Shown here: one piece after another, positions 8,267 to 19,554 of the stretch
Layout: each line of letters opens with the position of its first letter
Numbering within the stretch: position 1 is the stretch's first letter
Assembly (NCBI RefSeq): GCF_014199915.1
Contig: NZ_JACHOO010000012.1
Location: 1-64,000 of the forward strand
Length of the DNA: 64,000 bases
Reading direction: 5' to 3'
Source of the DNA: Prosthecomicrobium pneumaticum
GTDB taxonomy: Bacteria; Pseudomonadota; Alphaproteobacteria; Rhizobiales; Kaistiaceae
Program-made: the position numbers and the translations under genes
Notes under the pieces: generated by a model
Told to the model about the DNA's origin: nothing
What the model saw: the letters and a program-made list of their open reading frames with translations, nothing else
The model's database searches: none

Positions 8267-9403
8267 ATGGCGCAGCTTCATGACGTGATCGTCGTCGGCG
8301 TCGGCGGCATGGGTTCCGCCGCCTGCTGGCAGCTCGCCCGGCGCGGGCTGCGCGTGCTCGGCATCGAGCGCTTCGATATCGGCCATGCGATGGGCTCCTC
8401 GCACGGGCTCAACCGGATCATCCGCCTCGCCTATTTCGAGCACCCCTCCTATGTGCCGCTGCTGCGCCGCGCCTATGAGCTGTGGCGCGAGACCGAGCGG
8501 CTGCTCAGCCAGCGGCTCCTCTACGTCACCGGTTCGATCGATTCCGGCCCGGCCGGCAGCCGGGTGATCGAGGGCTCGCTCGCCTCCTGCCGCGAACACG
8601 ACCTGCCGCACGAACTGCTCGATGCCGCCGAGACGGGGCGCCGTTTTCCCGGCTACCGCCTGCCCGAGGGTCATCTCGCCCTCCATCAGCCGGATGGCGG
8701 CTTCGTCGCTTCCGAGCGGGCGATTCTCGGCCATGTCGCGCTCGCGATCGGGGCGGGGGCGACCATTCACGGCCGCGAGAAGGTGCTCGCCGTCGAACCG
8801 AAATACGGCCGGGTGGAAGTCGTCACGGACCGCGCCCGCTACGAGGCGGGCCGCGTCGTCGTCGCGGCGGGCGGCTGGATCTCCGATCTGGTGCCGGAAC
8901 TGCGCGACGGCCGCGCGGTGGCCGAGCGGCAGGTGCTCGGCTGGTTCCTGCCGAAGCGCCCGAGCCTCTTCACCATGGACCGCTTCCCGGTCTCCAATCT
9001 CGAGACCGAACTCGGCCATTTCTACCAGTTCCCGATCTGGGGCGTGCCGGGCTTCAAGATCGGGCTCTATCACCATCGCCATGAGACGGGCCATGCCGAC
9101 GCGCTGTCGCGCGAGCCGACGCCGGCCGACGAGGCGCTGCTGCGCGCCGGGATCCGGCTCGCCTTCCCCGAGGCGGACGGCCCGACGCTGCGGCTTTCCG
9201 CCTGCCTCTTCACCAACACGCCGGACGAGCATTTCGTCGTCGACACGGCGCCCGGCGCACCGGAGATCGTCGTCGCCTCGCCCTGTTCGGGCCACGGCTT
9301 CAAATTCTCCTCGGTGATCGGCGAGATCATCGCCGACCTCGCCACCGGCCGCGACAGCCCGTTCGACCTGTCGCTGTTCCGGATGGGCCGGCTCGCGGCC
9401 TGA
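8267..9403 (+). CDS. solA: FAD-dependent N-methyl amino acid oxidase (SolA/sarcosine oxidase family)
   Basis: 378 aa, the length of monomeric sarcosine oxidase and N-methyl-L-tryptophan oxidase, which oxidatively demethylate N-methyl amino acids to give formaldehyde and hydrogen peroxide. The N-terminal Rossmann motif VGVGGMGSAACWQLA binds FAD. The family block GSSHGLNRIIRLAYFEHPSY is intact. The motif SACLFTNTPDEHFVVD places the cysteine that carries covalent FAD, and SGHGFKFS is conserved near the end. Substrate preference within the family cannot be read from sequence. Single gene, flanked by hairpin regions. Confidence 0.85.
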   Translation: MAQLHDVIVVGVGGMGSAACWQLARRGLRVLGIERFDIGHAMGSSHGLNRIIRLAYFEHPSYVPLLRRAYELWRETERLLSQRLLYVTGSIDSGPAGSRVIEGSLASCREHDLPHELLDAAETGRRFPGYRLPEGHLALHQPDGGFVASERAILGHVALAIGAGATIHGREKVLAVEPKYGRVEVVTDRARYEAGRVVVAAGGWISDLVPELRDGRAVAERQVLGWFLPKRPSLFTMDRFPVSNLETELGHFYQFPIWGVPGFKIGLYHHRHETGHADALSREPTPADEALLRAGIRLAFPEADGPTLRLSACLFTNTPDEHFVVDTAPGAPEIVVASPCSGHGFKFSSVIGEIIADLATGRDSPFDLSLFRMGRLAA

Positions 9404-9418
9404 GGGCGCTCTTCGGGG

Positions 9419-9866
9419 GGAAGAAGAGCCCTCACCTTGGCGAAGGAAGGAAAGACCCTCACCCCGGCCCTCTCCCGCGGGGCGGGAGAGGGGGAACCCC
9501 AGCGTTGCGCTCGTTCTCCCCGCGCATGCTCGGTCGCAGGTCCGCGCAGCCGGCGCCGCTTCCCTCTCCCGCGGGGCGGGGAGAGGGGATCCCAAGCGTG
9601 GACCTCGCCTTTTCGACGCGTCTCGGCGTCAGGTCCGCGCAGCCGGCGCCGCCCCCTCTCCCGCTCGCGGGAGAGGGCTTCGCTTCTCGGCGAGCGAAGC
9701 GAGCCTAGACGCGAAGGGTGAGGGTCCTTTGGCTGGCCGGTTAAAGGCGGGAAGAAAGACCCTCACCCTACCCTCTCCCCACTCGGCTCGGCTGTTGCCG
9801 AGCCGAGCGCGGAAAAGGCGAAGTCGGCAACAGCCGACTTCGCCCGCGGGAGAGGGGATCCCGACC
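9419..9866. repeat. Cluster of REP-like hairpin elements
   Basis: The 470-base gap between solA and serB is filled with repeats. There are at least four cores of type CCCTCTCCCGC/GCGGGAGAGGG, an inner CTTCGC/GCGAAG type hairpin (about 9668-9716), and a pair of long palindromes: CTCGGCTCGGC-TGTTG-CCGAGCCGAG near 9780 and GAAGTCGGC-AACA-GCCGACTTC near 9819. No gene is supported here. Confidence 0.85.
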
Positions 9867-9876
9867 GTCGCATCGT

Positions 9877-10786
<910 letters not shown>

Positions 10787-10788
<2 letters not shown>

Positions 10789-11689
10789 GAACTCGATCGA
10801 CCTCGATGCGGCGCGGAGGGCGCGCGCGGTCCTGATAGCGGGGCCGACCGCGAGCGGCAAGTCGGCGCTGGCGCTCGAACTCGCCGAGCGGCTGGGCGGC
10901 ACGGTGGTGAACGCCGATTCGATGCAGGTCTATGACGGCCTGCGCATCCTGACCGCGCGTCCGGGCCGAGAGGAGGAGGCGCGGGTGCCGCACGCGCTCT
11001 ATGGCCATGTCGATCCGGCGCGCCGCTATTCGGTCGCGCAGTGGCGGGAGGACCTCGCCGCGCTGCTGCAGAGCCTTCGGACGGAGGGACGGCCCCCCGT
11101 CGTCGTCGGCGGCACCGGCCTCTATTTCATGGCGCTGACCGAGGGGCTCGCCGCCGTGCCGCCGATCGACCCGGCGATCCGCGATGCGGTCGCGGCGCGG
11201 GCGGCGGAGGAGCCGCTCGCCGCGCTCCATGCCGCGCTCGCCGCGCGGGATCCGGAGGGCGCGGCGCGCATCCGGCCGACCGACCGGACCCGTGTGCTGC
11301 GCGCCCTCGAAGTGGTCGAGGCGACCGGCCGGCCGCTCGCCGCCTGGCACGCCGAAGCCGGCGCGGCGCCGCTCGTCGCGCCGGCCGAGGCCTTCCGCCT
11401 CGTTCTCGATCCGCCGCGCGACCTCCTCTACCGCCGGATCGGCGACCGCTTCGCGGCGATGCTCGAGGCCGGCGCGCTCGGCGAGGTGGAGGCGTTCCTG
11501 GCGCGCGGGCTCGATGCCGAGCTGCCGGCGATGAAGGCCGTGGGCTTGCGCGAACTGGGGCTCGCGCTCGCCGGCGGGATCGGAATCGAGGAGGCGGCGG
11601 CGCGCGCCGCGATGGAAACCCGCCGCTATGCCAAGCGTCAGGGCACCTGGCTGCGCAATCGGATGGCGGATTGGCCGCGACTTCGGTAA
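10787..11689 (+). CDS. miaA: tRNA dimethylallyltransferase
   Basis: 300 aa, family length. MiaA transfers a dimethylallyl group to the N6 of adenosine 37 of tRNAs that read codons starting with U. The P-loop is GPTASGKS (residues 19-26). It is followed by the conserved DSMQVYDGLRILTARP, the VVVGGTGLYFMAL block, and the C-terminal RYAKRQGTWLRNR. The ATG at 10787 is the only good start: it overlaps the divergent serB start codon by two bases, and the open frame further upstream is antisense to serB. Confidence 0.96.
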
Positions 11690-11811
11690 AGATGACAGGG
11701 CTACGACGCGGCATCACCATCCCGAATCAGCAGAGTTGACGAGAGTCGGCGCGCTCGGGTGCGGGACGGCGAGGCCGCGGACGTCCCCGTCTGTCGCCCT
11801 CGAGTATCGCG

Positions 11812-13320
11812 ATGCCCATGCTGCGGAGCCCGGAGAAGGCCCTGTACGTCGATCCCCCCGCCGCACCCGGTCTCGCGATCTTCGATCTCGCGCCGATGTC
11901 GCTCTGGCTGGAAGACTATAGCGGCGTCAAGGCCTTGCTCGATTTCTGGCGGGATGGCGGGGTGACCGATCTCGCCGCGCATCTGCGCGCCGACCCGGAA
12001 CGGGTGAAGAGCTCCGCCCGCGAAATCCGGGTCGTCGACGTCAACCGGGCGACGCTCGAGCTCTATGAGGCGCCGGATCGCGACACGCTGGTGGCCCGGC
12101 TCGGCGACGTGCTGCGCGACGACATGCTCGGGACGCATGCCGAGGAGCTCGTGCAGCTCTGGAACGGCCGGCTCGATTTTATGAGCAACGCCGTCAACTA
12201 TACATTGTCGGGCCGGCGGCTCGATACGCAGCTGAAGGGCCGCATTCTTCCGGGTTATGAGCACGACTGGAGCCGTGTTCTGGTGGCGATCGACGACGTT
12301 TCGGAGCGCGAGCGTTCCCGGCGCCGGCTGGCGGCGAGCGAGGCCTATGCGCGCGGCCTGTTCAGCCATTCGCCGGTCTCGCTCTGGGTCGAGGATTTTT
12401 CGGCCGTCAAGCGGCTGCTCGACGATGCCCGGGCGCGCGGCATCAGCGATCTGCGCGTCTTCACGGACGTCCATCCGGAATTCATCCAGCGCTGCATGAG
12501 CGAGATCCGTGTGCTCGACGTCAACCGGCACACGCTCGAGCTGTTCCGCGCGCCGGACCTGCAGACGCTCCTCTTGCGCCAGCGCGACATCTTCCGCGAC
12601 GGCATGGAACAGCCCTTCCGCGAGCAGCTGATCGACCTGTGGAACGGCAAGCTGTTCCAGAGCCGCGAGGTGGTGAACTATTCGCTCGAGGGCGACGAAC
12701 TCTATCTCCACCTGCAGTTCTCCGTCCTGCCGGACCATGAGACGGACTGGTCGCTCGTCCAGGTCGCGCTGACCGACATCACGGCGCGCAAGAAGGCGGA
12801 GGCCTATCTCGAATTCCTCGGCAAGCACGACGTGCTGACGAAGCTCCACAACCGCTCCTTCTATGTCGACGAACTGTCGCGGCTGGAGCGGAAGGGGCCT
12901 TGGCCGATCTCGGTGATCATCGCCGACCTCAACGGGCTCAAGGACACCAATGACCGGTTCGGCCACGCGTTCGGCGACGATCTGCTGCGGCGGGCGGGCG
13001 AGGTGCTCGGCAAGCTCGTCGAGGCGCCGCGCTATGCCGCGCGCATCGGCGGCGACGAGTTCGCCATCCTTCTGCCCGGTGCGGACGAGGCGGAGACGCG
13101 CAAGGTGATCGAGGATTTCGACCGGCTCCTCGATCTCAACAATCACTTCTATTCGGCGATCCCGCTCTCCTTCGCGGTCGGCGCGGCGACCGCGCACGGC
13201 CGCGGCGAGCGGCTCGAGGAGATCGTCAAGCGGGCCGACGCGCTGATGTACGAAAGGAAGCGGCTCCATCATGCGGAGCGCGAGCAGGGGGCGGCGCGGC
13301 GCGCTTCGACCCTCGACTAA
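11812..13320 (+). CDS. GGDEF-domain diguanylate cyclase with duplicated sensor domains
   Basis: 502 aa, probably making cyclic di-GMP. Residues about 20-170 and 180-330 are two related PAS-like units; both contain the pattern SLWxEDxSxVKxLLD ... EIRVxDVNRxTLEL ... WNGxL..., so they arose by duplication. The GGDEF domain (about 340-490) has its active signature GGDEF at residues 413-417. The RxxD inhibitory site expected just before it reads EAPR instead, so product inhibition is probably missing. No EAL domain or membrane segment is present, so the protein is cytoplasmic. It follows miaA by 122 bases; the gap shows nothing clear. The signal sensed is unknown. Confidence 0.88.
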   Translation: MPMLRSPEKALYVDPPAAPGLAIFDLAPMSLWLEDYSGVKALLDFWRDGGVTDLAAHLRADPERVKSSAREIRVVDVNRATLELYEAPDRDTLVARLGDVLRDDMLGTHAEELVQLWNGRLDFMSNAVNYTLSGRRLDTQLKGRILPGYEHDWSRVLVAIDDVSERERSRRRLAASEAYARGLFSHSPVSLWVEDFSAVKRLLDDARARGISDLRVFTDVHPEFIQRCMSEIRVLDVNRHTLELFRAPDLQTLLLRQRDIFRDGMEQPFREQLIDLWNGKLFQSREVVNYSLEGDELYLHLQFSVLPDHETDWSLVQVALTDITARKKAEAYLEFLGKHDVLTKLHNRSFYVDELSRLERKGPWPISVIIADLNGLKDTNDRFGHAFGDDLLRRAGEVLGKLVEAPRYAARIGGDEFAILLPGADEAETRKVIEDFDRLLDLNNHFYSAIPLSFAVGAATAHGRGERLEEIVKRADALMYERKRLHHAEREQGAARRASTLD

Positions 13321-13367
13321 TTTCCGCAAATATGGGCTTTCCTTCGCGCAATTTTCTTCCCCGGGGC

Positions 13368-13396
13368 TTGACCCGGTGAAGGGCGTGGGACTATGG
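13368..13396 (+). promoter_or_regulatory. Sigma-70-type promoter of the ilv leader
   Basis: TTGACC (13368-13373), a 17-base spacer and CTATGG (13391-13396). This fits the alphaproteobacterial consensus CTTGAC-N17-CTATAT; the base before the -35 box is C. Transcription from here would cover the leader peptide, the hairpins and ilvI. Confidence 0.6.
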
Positions 13397-13426
13397 TCCC
13401 GCCAGTTCCAGAACAGAGGGCCGGAC

Positions 13427-13480
13427 ATGATCCGCCGCTTCATTCTCGTACTTAGAAGGCGCACGAACGCGATGGCATGA
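13427..13480 (+). CDS. Branched-chain attenuator leader peptide
   Basis: 17-codon frame encoding MIRRFILVLRRRTNAMA, 111 bases before ilvI, with the run Ile-Leu-Val-Leu at codons 6-9. It starts about 30 bases after a good promoter. It is followed by one hairpin (GCGCACGA 13459-13466 / TCGTGCGC 13494-13501), which the ribosome would open, and then by a terminator. Stalling at Ile/Leu/Val codons when these amino acids are short would allow read-through. This is an inference from the layout. Confidence 0.75.
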   Translation: MIRRFILVLRRRTNAMA

Positions 13481-13508
13481 GCCGTCGACCCGATCGTGCG
13501 CTGAAATG

Positions 13509-13530
13509 GGCCCTTCGAGGGCCTTTTTTA
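13509..13530 (+). terminator. Attenuator terminator before ilvI
   Basis: Stem GGCCCT / AGGGCC with loop TCG, followed directly by six T residues. It lies between the leader peptide and ilvI, so it cannot be a gene-end terminator. It is the expected termination hairpin of a leader-peptide attenuator. Confidence 0.8.
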
Positions 13531-13591
13531 TTGGCCGTTTCAAAGGATTGCGGCGCGACCGGCAAGCCGGCCGCCGCGTGGAGTGAAGGCG

Positions 13592-15358
13592 ATGACGCGA
13601 CAGATGACGGGCGCGGAGATGGTCGTCCAGGCTCTGATCGATCAGGGCGTCGAGCATATTTTCGGCTATCCGGGCGGCGCCGTGCTGCCGATCTATGACG
13701 AGATCTTCCAGCAGGAGAAGGTCCAGCACATCCTCGTCCGCCACGAGCAGGGTGCCGGCCATGCGGCCGAGGGCTATGCCCGCTCGACCGGCAAGGTCGG
13801 CGTCGCGCTCGTCACCTCGGGGCCGGGGGCGACCAATATGGTGACCCCGCTCACCGACGCGCTGATGGATTCGATCCCGATGGTCTGCATCACCGGCCAG
13901 GTGGCGACCCATCTGATCGGTTCGGACGCCTTCCAGGAATGCGACACCGTCGGCATCACCCGGCCCTCGACCAAGCACAACTGGCTGGTCAAGGACGTCA
14001 ACGATCTCGGCCGCATCCTGCACGAGGCCTTCTATGTCGCGCGGTCCGGCCGGCCCGGCCCGGTCGTCGTCGACATTCCGAAGGACGTCCAGTTCGCCAC
14101 CGGCACCTATCACGGGCCGCAGAATGTCGAGCACAAGACCTATCATCCGCAGGTCCGCGGCGACATCGGCCGGATCCGCGCCGCGGTCGAACTGATGGCG
14201 CGCGCGAAGAAGCCGGTCTTCTATACCGGCGGCGGCGTCGTCAATTCCGGTCCCGAGGCGACGCGGCTGCTGCGCGAGCTGGTCGCCGCGACGGGCTTCC
14301 CGGTGACCTCGACGCTGATGGGGCTCGGCGCCTATCCGGCTTCGGGCGAGAACTGGCTCGGCATGCTCGGCATGCACGGCACCTATGAAGCGAACAACGC
14401 GATGCACGATTGCGACGTGATGATCGCGATCGGCGCGCGCTTCGACGACCGCATCACCGGCCGGCTCGACGCCTTCTCGCCGGGCTCGAAGAAGATCCAC
14501 ATCGACATCGACCCGTCCTCGATCAACAAGAACGTCCGTGTCGACATCGGCATTCTGGGCGATGTCGCCCATGTGCTCGAGGACATGCTGGCGATCTGGA
14601 AGGAGAGCGGCCACAAGGCGGACGAGAAGGCGCTCGCCGGCTGGTGGGGCGAGATCGACCGATGGCGCGCCCGCCGGAGCCTCGCCTACCGCCAGTCGGG
14701 CGAGACGATCATGCCGCAATACGCGATCCAGCGGCTCTACGAGAAGACCAGGGACCGCAAGACCTTCATCACCACGGAGGTCGGCCAGCACCAGATGTGG
14801 GCGGCGCAGTTCTACGGCTTCGAGGAGCCGAACCGCTGGATGACCTCGGGCGGCCTCGGCACGATGGGCTATGGCCTGCCGGCGGCGATCGGGGCGCAGA
14901 CCGCGCATCGCGACGCGCTCGTCATCGACATCGCCGGCGATGCCTCGATCCTGATGAACATGCAGGAGATGTCGACCGCCGTGCAGCACGAGCTGCCGGT
15001 CAAGGTCTTCATCCTCAACAACCAGTATATGGGCATGGTCCGGCAGTGGCAGCAGCTCCTGCACGGCAACCGGCTGTCGCATTCCTATACCGAGGCGCTG
15101 CCCGACTTCGTCAAGCTCGCCGAGGCCTATGGCGGCATCGGCATCCGGGCGGAGAAGGCCTCCGAGCTCGACGACGCGATCGATGCGATGATCGCGGCGA
15201 AGGGGCCGGTGCTGTTCGACTGCCGCGTCGCCAATCTCGCCAACTGCTTCCCGATGATCCCCTCGGGCAAGGCGCACAACGAGATGCTGCTGCCGGAAGA
15301 CGCGACCGACGCGGCGATCGCCGAGGCGATCGACGCGGAAGGCCGCGCCCTGGTGTAG
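13592..15358 (+). CDS. ilvI: Acetolactate synthase large (catalytic) subunit
   Basis: 588 aa. The thiamine-diphosphate, Mg and FAD-dependent enzyme condenses pyruvate with pyruvate or 2-ketobutyrate in the first common step of valine, leucine and isoleucine synthesis. Visible features are the catalytic Glu in RHEQGAGHAAEGYAR, the substrate block KHNWLV, and the ThDP motif GDASILMNMQEMSTAVQHELPVK (GD...NN with ILNNQYMGMVRQWQ). ATG 13592 with GGAG 8 bases upstream is preferred over GTG 13583. ilvH follows after a REP-filled gap. Expression is probably controlled by the upstream leader peptide. Confidence 0.97.
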   Translation: MTRQMTGAEMVVQALIDQGVEHIFGYPGGAVLPIYDEIFQQEKVQHILVRHEQGAGHAAEGYARSTGKVGVALVTSGPGATNMVTPLTDALMDSIPMVCITGQVATHLIGSDAFQECDTVGITRPSTKHNWLVKDVNDLGRILHEAFYVARSGRPGPVVVDIPKDVQFATGTYHGPQNVEHKTYHPQVRGDIGRIRAAVELMARAKKPVFYTGGGVVNSGPEATRLLRELVAATGFPVTSTLMGLGAYPASGENWLGMLGMHGTYEANNAMHDCDVMIAIGARFDDRITGRLDAFSPGSKKIHIDIDPSSINKNVRVDIGILGDVAHVLEDMLAIWKESGHKADEKALAGWWGEIDRWRARRSLAYRQSGETIMPQYAIQRLYEKTRDRKTFITTEVGQHQMWAAQFYGFEEPNRWMTSGGLGTMGYGLPAAIGAQTAHRDALVIDIAGDASILMNMQEMSTAVQHELPVKVFILNNQYMGMVRQWQQLLHGNRLSHSYTEALPDFVKLAEAYGGIGIRAEKASELDDAIDAMIAAKGPVLFDCRVANLANCFPMIPSGKAHNEMLLPEDATDAAIAEAIDAEGRALV

Positions 15359-15371
15359 GGAAAGGAAGGCG

Positions 15372-15514
15372 AGGCCCTCACCCCCGAGCGGGGGAGGCCC
15401 TCACCCTAACCCTCTCCCGCAAGCGGGAGAGGGGATTATGGTGCTCTGGTTCCGAGGCCCCGCGAAAGCGAAGAGCCTCCCTCTCCCGCTCGCGGGAGAG
15501 GGCCGGGGTGAGGG
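15372..15514. repeat. REP-like hairpins between ilvI and ilvH
   Basis: Two hairpin cores (CCCTCTCCCGCAAGCGGGAGAGGG near 15410 and CCCTCTCCCGCTCGCGGGAGAGGG near 15478) with adjoining CCCTCACCC/GGGTGAGGG arms. They sit inside an operon, so they may influence mRNA stability or the ratio of the two subunits. Confidence 0.8.
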
Positions 15515-15554
15515 CCCGGAACGAAACGAACGGGAAGCTGGAGACGGAAAGACG

Positions 15555-16094
15555 ATGCAGCCGGGGTCGGTCTACGCGATCAAGGAGGGCAAGGATCGAA
15601 CCGAGCAGCACACGCTGTCGATCCTCGTCGACAATGAGCCCGGCATTCTCGCCCGGGTGATCGGCCTCTTCTCGGGCCGGGGCTACAATATCGAGAGCCT
15701 GACGGTTTCCGAGACCGAGCACGAGAAGCACCGCTCGCGCATCACCGTGGTGACGAACGGCTCGCCGGCGGTGATCGAGCAGATCAAGGCGCAGCTCGAG
15801 CGCATGGTCCTCGTCCACCGCGTCACCGATCTCACCGTGACCGGCCGCTCGATCGAGCGGGAACTCGCGCTCATCAAGGTGCGCGGCTCCGGCGACGCGC
15901 GCGTCGAGGCGCTGCGGCTCGCCGACGCCTTCCGTGCCCGGGTGATCGACGCGACGACCGAGAGCTTCGTCTTCGAACTGACCGGCCGGACCGACAAGAT
16001 CGACCAGTTCCTCCTCCTGATGCAGCCGCTCGGCCTCGTCGAGGTGTCGCGCACCGGCGTCGCGGCGATCGCCCGCGGCCCGGAGGCGATGTAG
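15555..16094 (+). CDS. ilvH: Acetolactate synthase small (regulatory) subunit
   Basis: 179 aa regulatory subunit, with the N-terminal ACT domain that binds valine for feedback control (HTLSILVDNEPGILARVIGLFSGRGYNIESLTV) and a C-terminal ALS-type domain (VRGSGDARVEALRLADAFRARVIDATTES). Both domains are at their usual places for the family. ATG 15555 gives the expected N-terminus; the in-frame upstream part is repeat sequence. It works with ilvI on the same strand. Confidence 0.96.
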   Translation: MQPGSVYAIKEGKDRTEQHTLSILVDNEPGILARVIGLFSGRGYNIESLTVSETEHEKHRSRITVVTNGSPAVIEQIKAQLERMVLVHRVTDLTVTGRSIERELALIKVRGSGDARVEALRLADAFRARVIDATTESFVFELTGRTDKIDQFLLLMQPLGLVEVSRTGVAAIARGPEAM

Positions 16095-16113
16095 CTGGCG
16101 GGGGAACCGCCCC

Positions 16114-16132
16114 GGATATACATCGTCTATCC
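16114..16132. promoter_or_regulatory. Inverted repeat before mazE
   Basis: GGATA-N9-TATCC just upstream of the ribosome site of the antitoxin gene. AbrB/MazE antitoxins usually repress their own operon at such sites, so it is a candidate autoregulatory operator; the arms are short. Confidence 0.3.
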
Positions 16133-16457
16133 GAAGGAGGGCCGATCATGCGCGTCAAGCTGGCGAAATGGGGCAACAGCCTCGCCGTGCGCATTCCGAA
16201 GAAGCTCGCCGAGCGGCTGGACCTGAAGGAAGGGACCGAGCTCGACGTCGACGTCGCGGGCCTGCGCGGCCTGCGGATGGCGGCGGTGGGCGGCGCGGCT
16301 CCGAAGACGCTCGACGAATTGTTCGCCGAGGCCGAGCGGACCGGGCCGCTCGAGCCCCCGGCGCTCGTCGACTGGGGTCCCGACCGGGGCAATGAGCGAT
16401 GGCCGGACGAGGACTGGAGCGACATCGCGCCCACGGATGAGGAAATGAGAAGCCTCC

Positions 16458-17938
<1,481 letters not shown>

Positions 17939-17950
17939 GGTCTGCGCGCG

Positions 17951-18028
17951 GCCGGCTCCTGCGAACGGAGCCGGCTGCCGAAGGCCGATCGAAAAAAGCC
18001 CCGCGGGAGCGATCCCGCGGGGCTTTTT
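17951..18028. terminator. Bidirectional terminator after ilvC
   Basis: A perfect 12-bp stem AGCCCCGCGGGA (17997-18008) / TCCCGCGGGGCT with loop GCGA is followed by TTTTT on this strand and preceded by AAAAAA, so it works for ilvC and for the BA14K gene on the other strand. A second hairpin (GCCGGCTCC / GGAGCCGGC, 17951-17975) lies just before it. Confidence 0.9.
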
Positions 18029-18048
18029 GCCGGCTTGCGTCGTGCCGA

Positions 18049-18435
18049 TCAATCGTAGGGGCTGATGCAGCGCCGCTCGTAACCGTCATAGCCGATGAAG
18101 GTGTCGCTGCGCGGATCGTAGCTGCGGTAGCGGTCGAGGCACCAGTCCACATGGTCCCGCCAGGCGGCGCGCGCATAACGCGGCGGCGGATAATCGCGGG
18201 CGTAGCGGGGCGGCGGCACCTCGCGGTCATAGCCGGGCGATGCGGCGAGGGCGCCGATGCCGAGGCCGAGAATGGCGCCGGCGGCGAGGCCGGCCGCGAG
18301 ATCGCCGCCGCCATGGTGGCGATGATGATGGCGGTCGTGGCGCCAGTAGGGATCGGCCGAGGCCGAACCCGCCGTCGCGGCGATGGCGGACACTCCGATG
18401 AGGGCGGCGAGGGCCGCTGTGGCGATCTTCTTCAT
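18049..18435 (-). CDS. BA14K-family secreted protein
   Basis: 128 aa with a clear signal peptide (MKKIATAALAALIGVSAIAATAGSASA). A His-rich linker (HDRHHHRHHGG), a Gly/Ala hydrophobic stretch and the C-terminal BA14K motif follow: W-x-DHVDWCLDRYRSYDPRSDTFIGYDGYERRC. BA14K proteins are lectin-like alphaproteobacterial proteins first described in Brucella as immunogenic; they are envelope-associated. ATG 18435 has AGGAGAGG upstream. Divergent from the PhzF gene. The two conserved Cys could form a disulfide. Confidence 0.9.
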   Translation of the reverse strand: MKKIATAALAALIGVSAIAATAGSASADPYWRHDRHHHRHHGGGDLAAGLAAGAILGLGIGALAASPGYDREVPPPRYARDYPPPRYARAAWRDHVDWCLDRYRSYDPRSDTFIGYDGYERRCISPYD

Positions 18436-18608
18436 TTGCCTCTCCTGCGGGAGAACGAATGCTGATCTTTTACGTCCCGGAAGCTGAACGGCGGCTGAAT
18501 GCATCCTGGCGCAGGCGTGGCGAAAACGCGGCGCCGGGTCGGGGGTGCCCTCGTGATCCCGCGCGGACGGCGTGTTAGAGGGAGGCCTTCAGCAATCCCG
18601 GAGGATCC

Positions 18609-19514
18609 ATGAGCCGCCGCCGCTATGTCGTTCTCGACGTGTTCACCGACCGGCCGCTCGCCGGCAACGGCCTCGCCGTCGTGCTCGATGCGGAGGATCT
18701 CGACACGGCGCGCATGCAGGCGATCGCCGCCGAGTTCAACCTCGCCGAGACCGTCTTCGTCCTGCCGCCGGAACGGCCGCCGGTGCACGCCGCCAAGGTG
18801 CGGATCTTCACGCCGCAGCACGAAATGCCCTTTGCCGGGCATCCGACGGTCGGCACCGCCGTGCTCCTCGCGCTCGACGCCGCGCGGCCGGAGGCTGCGA
18901 CCGGAGCGGCGGTGATCGTGCTCGAGGAGCCGGTCGGGCCGATCCGCTCGGCCGTCGCCGTCGAGGGGCAGGGGATCGGCTATGCCGTCTTCGACGTGCC
19001 GCGCGTGCCGGAACCGGTCGGCGCGGCGCTCGACCGCGAGGCGGTCGCCGCGGCGCTCGGCCTGCTGCCGGCCGAGATCGGCTTCGAGAACCACCGCCTG
19101 TCGTCGTTTTCGGCCGGCGCGCCCTATGTCTTCGTGCCGGTTCGCGACCGCGCGGCGCTGTCGCGCGCCATGCCGATCGGGCCGGCCTGGAAGCGCGCCT
19201 TCCCGACGGTTTCCTCCGCCTATCTCTACACCCGCGACACCGTCTCGGCGGAGAGCGCTTTCCACGCCCGCATGTTCTGGGGCGGCACGACCGAGGACCC
19301 GGCGACCGGCTCGGCGGCCGCGGCGCTCGCCGGTGTCGTCCACGCCTTCGACCGGCCGCCGGCGGGCACCCACCGCTATGTCATCGAGCAGGGCTTCGCG
19401 ATGGGCCGGCCGAGCCTGATCACGCTCGAGATCGACATCGAGGGCGGCGCGATCGATGCGGCGCGGATCGGCGGGCGGGCGATCGTCGTGGCGCGGGGCG
19501 AACTGCTCCTTTGA
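18609..19514 (+). CDS. PhzF-family isomerase/epimerase
   Basis: 301 aa, typical PhzF length, a diaminopimelate-epimerase-like fold. It has VLDVFTDRPLAGNGLAVVLDA at the N-terminus, the catalytic-site block AETVFVLPP, the FAGHPTVGTA motif and GGTTEDPATGSAAAALAG near the C-terminus. The family includes the phenazine enzyme PhzF, but most members, like this one outside any phenazine cluster, have unknown substrates. GGAGG lies 6 bases before ATG. A membrane protein gene follows 40 bases after. Confidence 0.88.
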   Translation: MSRRRYVVLDVFTDRPLAGNGLAVVLDAEDLDTARMQAIAAEFNLAETVFVLPPERPPVHAAKVRIFTPQHEMPFAGHPTVGTAVLLALDAARPEAATGAAVIVLEEPVGPIRSAVAVEGQGIGYAVFDVPRVPEPVGAALDREAVAAALGLLPAEIGFENHRLSSFSAGAPYVFVPVRDRAALSRAMPIGPAWKRAFPTVSSAYLYTRDTVSAESAFHARMFWGGTTEDPATGSAAAALAGVVHAFDRPPAGTHRYVIEQGFAMGRPSLITLEIDIEGGAIDAARIGGRAIVVARGELLL

Positions 19515-19554
19515 ACTCTTCCATGCTAGGGTCTCCTTGCGCACGGAGGGGGCC

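Noticed and set aside
9419-9866. Repeated palindromes that look like a CRISPR array.
   Set aside because: Units are unevenly spaced, themselves palindromic, and no unique spacers or cas genes are present; they are REP-like elements.
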